A DNA stretch of 64,000 nt, taken from assembly GCF_018687715.1 (NCBI RefSeq), contig NC_056765.1:17018501-17082500 (forward strand), in the 5' to 3' direction. This document shows positions 56,703 to 64,000 of this stretch, in pieces. This DNA is from Carya illinoinensis. Lineage: Eukaryota > Streptophyta > Magnoliopsida > Fagales > Juglandaceae. The position numbers were made by a program, and so were the translations under genes. The notes under the pieces were generated by a model. The model worked only from the letters and a program-made list of their open reading frames with translations. It was not told where the DNA came from and did not search any database. How positions within the stretch are numbered: position 1 is the first letter of the stretch; each line of letters begins with the position of its first letter.

Positions 56703-57045
56703 ACTAAGGGGTTTACTAGAAGGGGTTAAACTATGTCAACAACTGGGACACACAGCTATAGACATTGAGTGTGACTCTCTAGTACTCGTGAACTAGTTCT
56801 GGAAGCAAAACTGCATAGCTTGGTACCTTTGGGACTACTTGGAAGAACTGCAGGCTGTTTTACAGAATTTTAACTTCACAATATCACACTACTACAGAGA
56901 AGGCAACCAAGTGGCAGATTCTTTGGCTAGAAGGGGTGCCTTGGGTGAGTCAGCTTTCTTCTCAGAATGGAAGCAACTTCCAAGGATAACGAGAGGGCTG
57001 GCGAGACTAGACTCTATGGGGACAGCTTATTTTAGATGCACATGA
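56702..57045 (+). pseudogene. LINE RNase H (RVT_3) tail
   Basis: SSVEAELRGLLEGVKLCQQ, AIDIECDSLVLVN, a stop, then YREGNQVADSLARRGALGE. Glu and Asp of the RNase H core are present. It belongs to the same LINE, brought next to ORF1 by deletion. Confidence 0.8.
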
Positions 57046-57199
57046 TAGTGTATATTCTTTGTTAGCTTTTTGTAAAGTCTTTCTCTTGTGTAAAGGCTTT
57101 TTTTGTGTAAAGGTTTTTCTCTGCTAAAAGTGAGGGTATATATATAGTTGATGGAGGTTCTGTCCTCCTTTTAATTAAAAAAAAAAAAAAGCCTTTCCC

Positions 57200-57867
57200 T
57201 AGTCTAAATGAAGTGTACTCCATAATACAACAAGAAGAAAAGAGGTGACAGATTTCTATAGACACTTCAGTTGGTGGTTCCATGGCTATGATTAGCAACT
57301 GTTAGAGATGTAGGAAGGCAGAATATCACATCTCAGAGAAAGTATTACTGCACTTTTTGTAAAGTGCCTAGACATTCCTTAGAAAGGTGTTTTAAAGCTA
57401 ACACTAAGAAACCAGTGTGCAACCATTGCAGAATGCCTGGCCATGTCGTAGAAAAGTGCTTTAAACTTCATGGTTATTCACCAGGCCACAAGCTCCATGG
57501 GAAGGGTAGACCAGCATTTGTCAATCAATTCACTACCCTTATGTCATCTGGACATAAGCAAGTAGACAAGAACCAAGCATCACTCACTCAAGAGCAATAT
57601 TCACACCTGATTGCCTTGCTCAAATCACAACCCAGTAAATCTCATACACCTTCACTTAATCAAGTTCATTCCCTCAGTCATTTTGAATCTGCCATGCCAA
57701 AAATATTTGGTATCTCACTTTGTCTCTCAGCTTGTAGCATAAACACACACAACACCTTTGATGCACTTTGGATAATAGACACAGGGCCAACAAACCACAT
57801 GGTCTATTCAACCTCCCTTTTCACCACCAACCTTCCAAATGGTGAAACTGTCAATATTTCCTGGTAA
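57200..57867 (+). pseudogene. copia gag zinc knuckles and protease start, 3' part
   Basis: Two intact CCHC knuckles, CTFCKVPRHSLERC and CNHCRMPGHVVEKC, are followed by FVNQFTTLMSSGHKQ and a protease start WIIDTGPTNHMVYST (usually DTGAT). The frame stops at 57865-57867 and no integrase or RT follows. Hence the element ends in a truncated protease. Confidence 0.82.
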
Positions 57868-57985
57868 TGATCTCACACTCCCTTGCCTTTTCACCACCAT
57901 CAAAAGTGTTGCCAAATATTCTGTAACTCTTCCAAATGGTGAAACTGTCAATATTTCCTGGTAATGATCTCACACTCTCTTGCCT
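57828..57985. repeat. 96-base tandem duplication at the end of the copia remnant
   Basis: ccaaatggtgaaactgtcaa followed by tatttcctggtaatgatctc occurs at about 57834 and 57930, with the following cacactcycttgcctttt also repeated. Confidence 0.9.
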
Positions 57986-58090
57986 TTTACCTCAAGACTT
58001 TCCCCACTTAAGTTCTTTAAGAACTAATTGAACTCAATCAAGACAATACAACCTTGTTTTATCCCTTCAAGAAATAAGAACAAGAGAAAC

Positions 58091-58975
58091 ATGGAAGAAT
58101 AAAATGACATGAGAATCATGGAAATTATAGGAATGGATGAGTAACTATAAGACAAGATACCAACTATAATGATGTATGCAGCCCCTTCGATGATAAGGCT
58201 CAATAAAACAAATTTGGATTTATTTTTTCGATTTTTTTTTCTTTTCCTTTCTTTTCTTTTCTTCTCTCACCAATTCAATCACAATCAGTAATATTCAATT
58301 TTGTAAATCAAACAACTAAATTCAAACAATGAGAAATTTGACAGCCCTAGGAAGAAGGAAATTTTTGCACTTTTTTTTTTTTTTATAAGCAATGCAGGAA
58401 TTAAAAGATAGAATCAGACCTAATTGGAAACCTTGCTCTGAATACCAAATTATATGAACTCGCAGAATTGGAATCCCTTGAACCCACAATCAATTTGAAA
58501 ACTCACCCAAGAAAGCCAAATCAAGTAAATGGATGGAAGAATAAAATGACATGAGAATCATGGAAATTATAGGAATGGATGAGTAACTATAAGACAAGAT
58601 ACCAACTATAATGATGTATGCAGCCCCTTTGATGATAAGGCTCAATAAAAAAAATTTGGATTTTTTTTTTCAAATTTTTTTTTCTTTTCCTTTCTTTTAT
58701 TTTCTTTTCTCACCAATTCAATCACAATCAGTAATATTCAATTTTGTAAATCAAACAACTAAATTCAAACAATGAGAAATTTGACAGCCCTAGGAAGAAG
58801 GAAATTTTTGCACTTTTTCTTTTTATAAGCAATGCAAGAATTAAAAGATAGAATCAAACCTGATTGGAAACTTTGCTCTGAATACCAAATTATATGAACC
58901 CGCAGAATTGGAATCCCTTGAACCACAATCAATTTGAAAACTCACCCAAGAAAGCTAAATCAAGTAAATGGATGG
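58091..58975 (-). repeat. 442-base tandem duplication carrying an LTR end, primer site and leader
   Basis: atggaagaataaaatgacat starts at 58091 and at 58533, and the two units are nearly identical. Each contains tgctctgaataccaaatt (near 58434 and 58877), the complement of a tRNA-Met-type primer site with one inserted base. Each also has long A/T/C-rich leader-like tracts. This is probably the LTR-leader junction of the gypsy element whose pol tail is at 59530. Confidence 0.8.
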
Positions 58976-59500
58976 AGAATCTAGACCCGTTAATAACACG
59001 TTTCAAGAACTTAGATTATATTAAAATCTAGACCCGTTGAAGAACCCGTCTCAAGAACCCAGATTACAAGAAGGAACGCTACAAAAGTAATTTACCTTTG
59101 ATAAGTTCAAGAGTTCAATCAAAAACAAGAGTAGTAAACTCAACTCACAATGAAAATTCAATATTGTCTAACTTGAAGTGGGCAGTCACAAGATGTTTAA
59201 ATACTCCCCAATAAAAATAACCCAAGGCCAAAAACAAGGGCCCTTCCCAAAAATACCCCTAAGTGAACAGTGTGGCGCTACAATATCGTAAATAGTGCCG
59301 CGCTACAATAACTCCTTGAAACCCTAGTTCAACAAAATCATAAATTTCTCAACATATCCTTAATTCATTCTCATAATAAACCCAATTATTCTAAGCTAAA
59401 ATAAGTCTTTTAAATAAATTAAATAAGTTGAAAGCCTTCAAGTGCCCAAAGCCGTTAAGTCATGTTGCTCTCTTCCATAGCTTGTATCAAATGAATCAAA
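58976..59500 (-). other. Probable gypsy LTR/3' region, no gene
   Basis: Non-coding; contains a repeated aatctagacccgtt motif (58978, 59026) and ggcgctacaatatcgtaaat. Its position between the primer sites and the pol tail fits an LTR, but there is no second copy to confirm it. Confidence 0.35.
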
Positions 59501-59529
59501 ACTGGTTTTCATTCTTTCAAGCCCATCTT

Positions 59530-59690
59530 GAATGTTGGGCTCTTGCTAGCTTCATCCCAAGTGGATTGCACCAATCTTTGCATTGTCTCTTTAATCTTCT
59601 TGGCTCTTGATCTTGTAATTAGCCCATCTGGAACTTGCAAAGGATCTTTAGGACTAGGCCTACCTTGGTTCCCATCATTATTGCTCTCCC
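59530..59690 (-). pseudogene. Gypsy pol C-terminal tail fragment
   Basis: Minus strand reads PKDPLQVPDGLITRSRAKKI, KETMQRLVQSTWDEAS. The PLQVPxGPxTRSRAKKxKEA motif is a known tail after integrase in plant gypsy elements. Confidence 0.65.
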
Positions 59691-60184
59691 TTTATACCAC
59701 TAACCAAAGTTTTTGCTATTTTGGTTTATGGTAAAAACAATTCCATTGCTAATGTTGTATATTGTAACACATTTTGGCATACTAATGGAAAAAAAATCAT
59801 GGAGACGCTTTATACGTGTCAATGTTTTAGAATTGACGAAGATGATCATGCATGCAGACTTCATTTACATGATCATTATAATACAAAACGCCCTAAAAAT
59901 CTTTGTTTACTAAAAAACCATCCGACTGACAAACGAAGAAGAAAAGGAAATGCCAAAGTAAGATTTTATTCATAGGCCAATAATTGCGCAAATCTAGATA
60001 CAGGTGAGTGTACCTATAAGCCTCTTTGCAAACAAGCAAAATGGCATTATTTGGAAACCATCATTACATTGTCTATAGTACTACAGGAAGTGAGAAGCAT
60101 CGAAACCTCACAGTTATTGTGCATAAAAATGCTTTATACGAGGTATTAGTATGGAAAGCAATAGAGTATACTTCTTGCATTGTA
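59691..60184. other. Spacer and 3' flank of the P450 gene
   Basis: No supported gene. The last part before 60185 should hold the P450 3'UTR on the minus strand. Confidence 0.4.
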
Positions 60185-60979
60185 CTATTCTGTGTAGAGC
60201 TCAGACTTGGATAACCTTGGAGTTGGAATTGCAATGGTTGGATTCTTCTTCTTCATAACAACAGCGAAAATGTCAGAAAATTCTATCTCTGAACCTTGTG
60301 GCAATTTCCACTCATAGGAATGCAAAAATGAAGCCAAGATGTATTTGAGTGTCCTATCCCCTAGTGCAAGCCCTGCGCATATTCTTCTCCCGGACCCAAA
60401 TGGAAGATACTTAAAATTGTTGCCTGAATAATCAAACCTACCATAAGCATTGTTCAGAAACCTCTCAGGTTTAAATTCCAATGGATTGTCCCAATAGTTT
60501 GGATCCCTGTGTATAGCCCAAGCATGCAAGAAAATACTAGAACCTTTGGGTACACGGTACCCTCCAATGATGCTAGACTCACTTGGAGTACGCAGTAATA
60601 GGAATGGACCAGGTGGGTGCAAACGAAAGGTCTCTTTAATAACTGCTTCTAAATAATGTAATTTGGGCAAATGAGATTCTTCAACCAAGTTGTCCAACCC
60701 CACAATTTCTGTTAATTCTTCAGTGACCTTTCTCATTATCTCTGGATGCTTCAACAACCTTGCCATCACCCACTCCGACATGGTCGTTGTGGTGTCTGTT
60801 GCTCCTATCACTGTGTCCTGTTTAAACAAGAGTAAGGTGATCAGCTCAACTGAAAATTGAAAACAAACAAAACAAATCAAAATAAAGTTTGGATGTCTAT
60901 GAATTAGTTAAAGTTATTAATGGCAAAATCAACCCCCCTGTTCGGCTCTCAAGTACTAATGAAACACAAAAGTAAAAAA

Positions 60980-61044
<65 letters not shown>

Positions 61045-61986
61045 TACAAGAAGCATGGCCTTGACTTGGGTCATGCTCATTGATGGTGCACCGTTGTCCT
61101 GCTCCCTTAGTTCCAAGAGAACTTGCAAAAAGTCCTTTTTTCCTGTCTTTGTCGTTCCCTCTTCTTTAGCTTTGGCCAAACTCTTGATCTGTTTGTCAAT
61201 AGCATAATCAAGTACTCCATCAATGGTTTCGGAAATTCTCTTTGCTTTCCTTCGGATCCCTTGTAAATCAAACCTTGCTAAAGCAGGGAAAAGGTCTGAA
61301 ACATTTGGTTTTCCAAGAATTATCATTAATTCTGCAAAGATGTGCTTAAACTCTGCTCCAAACTTAGCCCCTTCCACTCCACGTAGAGTGCCACCCCACA
61401 ACATGTTCATGATGGCATTCATCACCGTAACAAACGCCATGTCCCCTAAATCTATAGGGGTGCCTTTTTTGTTGTACACATTTCTAATGGTGTTCCTTAC
61501 CTCTTCTCTCCTTAAAGGGAAAGTACCATCAAGATTTGCTGGACTTAACATCTCTCTCACAAATATCTTCCGCAACATCTTCCAGTCAGGACTATTCAAG
61601 GAAAGAGCAATATCGGCTCCCCCATATGTGACAATATGTCCAACTATGTTAATATCACGGTTGGAAAATATTGCATCTTGGTCACGAACAACTTCTTTAA
61701 CTAGCGAGGGTGAGCTAATTACAATGGACAATTTATTTCCAAGCCAAACCTTATAGATGGGGCCATAGATCCCACACAGTTCATGAAATTTCGTATGTAA
61801 TTCTGTACCTACAAATGGAAGGTACCCAACTATTGGCAAGCCACGGGGACCTGGTGGCAATGGAGGTACTGCAGCCTTTCTTTGATTCTTGACGGCCAAC
61901 CATAACACCACAAATATACTGATCAAAATAGTGAGAGTTGAGCTAGAAAATCTCTCGTCACCAGTATAGGACCTCCACCATCCCAT
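60185..61986 (-). CDS. Cytochrome P450, CYP706-like (two exons)
   Basis: Exon 1 is 61048-61986 and exon 2 is 60185-60817; the 230-base intron has a gtaaga donor and a ttaaacag acceptor in phase 0. The product is 523 residues, normal for a plant P450. It has an N-terminal membrane anchor (SSTLTILISIFVVLWLAV) and a proline hinge (PPLPPGPRGLPIVGYLPF). The I-helix is IGATDTTTTMSEWV, followed by ExxR (KETFR), PERF (PERFLN) and a heme-binding loop FGSGRRICAG with the Cys ligand. GKPNVSDLFPALARFDLQGI and REMLS suggest CYP706, a family of ER mono-oxygenases acting on terpenoids, phenylpropanoids or similar; the substrate cannot be told. No frame damage. This is the one intact host gene in the window. 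Confidence 0.93.
60978..61040. repeat. (CA)n microsatellite in the P450 intron
   Basis: About 31 CA units, that is GT units on the gene strand, starting immediately after the splice donor gtaaga. Confidence 0.97.
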
Positions 61987-63205
61987 TGCTTAAGCTACAT
62001 TCAAGTGTAGGGCAAAGTGAGAAAAGGGGTCAAAATTAGGAATATGTATGTTATGTGTGTTTGGTTGAAGCATGGCCTAAAAGGCAAGGGATAGAATGCG
62101 ACTTAACGGTGGGATTTGAGCATGTATAGATATTTCATTACAGAGAATTGAAGTGTTAGATTTATAAAAGGTTCTCATAAAATAATGCTCACATATTACT
62201 CTGTGGTTACGCCTTACCTTTACCATTGATTATTGGGAAGGAAATCACATGGGCAGTTACAGTTTGAGTCACCTGGGCTTAAGAAGTCTTATCAACATGT
62301 GGATGTTTTACATTTTATTTAGGTAGTTAGGTGGTTTGTGGAGGTTTGGTTTCTCTCTTTTCCTCCCAATTTTTTTTATTTTTTTTAATTTTCTTGCAGC
62401 TTTTTACAAATTTTAATAACATTTTATTCAACTTTCATCTAAAACCATCTCATCTCATCTCATCTCACTATCTAAACCATACATCAATCTTTTTTTAATT
62501 GTATATTGCTCAATCTTCATTTGACTAGTCAAATATATCAACCTTGATTGGACTCCTTATAGTAAATAGATGCCTGTACAAATTGTTCAAGTGAAGCATG
62601 TTGACAAGATATTGATATGTTTGTAATCGTTTTGAACAAATCAGTTGGCCAATCTAAGCCAAGTTTTGTTACAATAAGTATCAAGTCTTTACTCTCGTAT
62701 CAGTTTACAAATCATGATAAAAAAATTGCCGACCTTATAGCTTAGAAGCAAATTTTGTGCCAGTAAGAATATATTTCGATAGATCTTGTGAGCTTGTTAG
62801 AAAGAAACTCTAGTGTGAAAGGGGTTTAGGAGGCCATATATATTAATTATATACAACGAAAGAGCAATAATAATATAGGCATGTGGTATTTTTCGAGGGA
62901 TTAATATGCGATAAGCAATTTTTTACTGTTCATCTCCCCGTTCACAGATAAGCTAGCTTTAGTTTAATTTAGTGATTGCAAAAAGAAATCGAATACCATG
63001 ATATAATTGGAGTATTATTATGGAGGGTACAAAAATGTAAACCATACCATAACATAAGAAAACAAGCTAAAAGATAATAAGATTTGAGGAAATAGTTTCA
63101 GAACTGATAAATGAAGAGACTTACAAGTTGGAACTTTGGACGAAAGTCACCGCTTGATCTTTGAGAACAAGAGTTTTACAAATATATATGAAGTTGTTAG
63201 AATTC
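61987..63205 (-). promoter_or_regulatory. Probable 5'UTR exon and 1.1-kb 5'UTR intron of the P450 gene
   Basis: On the gene strand a short exon (about 63205 to 63125) ends ccaactt at a consensus gtaagt donor (63119-63124). An acceptor tgaatgtag lies at 61995-62003, eight bases before the ATG. The 1130 bases between have no coding exon and include a MITE end (62420-62490). Inferred from signals only. Confidence 0.42.
62418..62492 (-). repeat. MITE end of the gatgagatgag family
   Basis: Complement reads ggtttagatagtgagatgag followed by gatgagatgg and gaaagttgaataaaatgtta, matching the repeat at 22837. Confidence 0.6.
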
Positions 63206-63231
63206 TGTACAACTCCTGTACCTTGAGCCCA

Positions 63232-63242
63232 CCTTTATATAG
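63232..63242 (-). promoter_or_regulatory. Candidate TATA box of the P450 gene
   Basis: Gene-strand ctatataaagg. A start about 30 bases downstream (near 63205) would give the leader exon ending at the gtaagt donor. Confidence 0.42.
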
Positions 63243-63794
63243 AGCCTGAAGTCTTGAATATTTGCTTCGGATTTGTCTACTTTCTCCTGAACTAGGTGAT
63301 GTTTGGCGAGTTAAATTAAGTTAGCTGATTTTTTTTAAATCAAAGATATATATTATTATTCCCAAACATACATCTAAAAACACCTCAATATTTTCAAAAA
63401 CACGAAAAAAAAAGTCTTCAAAATAATTTTTATAAAGAGCTCTAATTAATGCTACCCGATATCTCTTTATTTTTCAAATATTATTACCAAGGAAAATAAT
63501 ACTTGAGCCCTTGAGTTTGCCCCCTCAAAATTACTGTTTAGATATTTTATTTTATTTTAATAATTAAAGAAGTAACTATTAATAAAATAATACATTTTTT
63601 ATTTTTAAAAATATTTAAAGATATTTAAGAAAAAAAAATATAATTACACTGACAATAAATTTGAAGGGACAAAGTAAAGTACCCGTAGAAAATTCAAACT
63701 CAAAGTTTAAGTGCGTCAAAGGTCAAAATCCTGACTTCGTTCTTCCCCCATGTGGACTGATTTTCGTGGAATTCAAATGATGCCTGCATAGATG

Positions 63795-63905
63795 AATTGA
63801 GATTTAAAAATTAAATTATTTATTATATTTGTGTGATAATTTAATAAAATTGTAATAATGAGATAAAATGAAATGAAACGCTTTCTAATTCCAAACAAGA
63901 CATTT
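63795..63905 (+). repeat. MITE fragment of the same family
   Basis: ttatttattatatttgtgtg, ataaaattgtaataatgaga, then taaaatgaaatgaaacgctttc and ttccaaacaagac, the other end of the family. Confidence 0.5.
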
Positions 63906-64000
63906 CTAACAATGTCAAGGTAATTATCAAATGTTTTCATTAACTATGCACATTAGTATAAATAATTTTCTTTTTATTTTTATTTTTTTTCTTTATTTGA

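Larger units (their letters stand above)
55745..57188 (+). mobile_element. Truncated LINE inserted in copia gag, with poly-A and 11-base target duplication
   Basis: aagcctttccc flanks it at 55734-55744 and 57189-57199. The 3' end is a poly-A run of about 13 bases after ttttaatt. It carries a partial ORF1 fused to an RNase H tail, with endonuclease and RT deleted. The 5' end has a fold-back: cccaagatttgatgatttgc (55742-55761), tgagact, and the exact inverse (55769-55788). Confidence 0.88.

Noticed and set aside
60920..61207. Open frame with a poly(HT) run
   Set aside because: Antisense of P450 exon 1 plus the CA microsatellite.

Overview
This is plant nuclear DNA, almost certainly from a woody eudicot. 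The evidence is GT-AG introns, plant-type Ty1/copia, Ty3/gypsy chromovirus, LINE, hAT and MULE families, a CYP706-like P450, a VAMP72 remnant and a PGG-domain remnant. MITE-like repeats built on gatgagatgag motifs fit a Fagales tree, but that placement is only an impression. Nothing bacterial, organellar or viral was seen. The window is a gene-poor, nested transposon landscape; the only convincing intact host gene is a two-exon cytochrome P450 near the right end.

Left third (1-22.8 kb): a decayed copia element (1-4232, minus) abuts a hAT transposase fragment (4233-4631, continuing at 22726). The hAT is split by a Tekay/Del-like gypsy element (4632-22720, minus, 5-bp TSD gatgg, 2.1-kb LTRs). 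That element's right LTR is itself split by an 8.8-kb Mutator-like element (12079-20855) with a 9-bp TSD (ataatataa). The MULE carries two convergent intron-containing genes: a GRF zinc-finger/coiled-coil protein and a FAR1-type MULE transposase with three repeated N-terminal exons. A 233-bp higher-order minisatellite lies between them. This layout resembles MuDR (mudrA/mudrB).

Middle (22.8-48 kb): two kinds of MITE, an internally deleted LINE (24.3-26.3 kb), and a copia integrase remnant split by a second gypsy element (26666-32007, TSD ataat). That element keeps gag but not pol, and its 5' LTR is a palindrome of U5. Then come a low-content stretch, a tandem three-LTR miniature copia derivative (35048-36511, TSD tttaa), and a gag-only copia element (37956-45598, TSD tttaa). 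The last is interrupted by a solo LTR of the second gypsy family (41384-43806).

Right (47-64 kb): an isolated PGG-domain exon, a copia RNase H scrap joined to a 3'-truncated LINE (48.9-52.2 kb), a VAMP72 pseudogene with a duplicated exon, a third copia gag split by a LINE (55745-57188, 11-bp TSD), a tandemly duplicated LTR/leader segment with a gypsy pol tail, and the CYP706-like gene (60185-61986, minus) with a probable 5'UTR intron and TATA box near 63.2 kb.

Most notable: (i) a 100-bp GT-AG intron exactly between gag and pol of the Tekay-like element, with its donor and an in-frame intronic stop also present in the second gypsy family, suggesting that splicing sets the Gag to Gag-Pol ratio; (ii) the two-gene MULE with a GRF protein in the mudrB position; (iii) the gypsy copy that appears to have integrated with two U5 ends.
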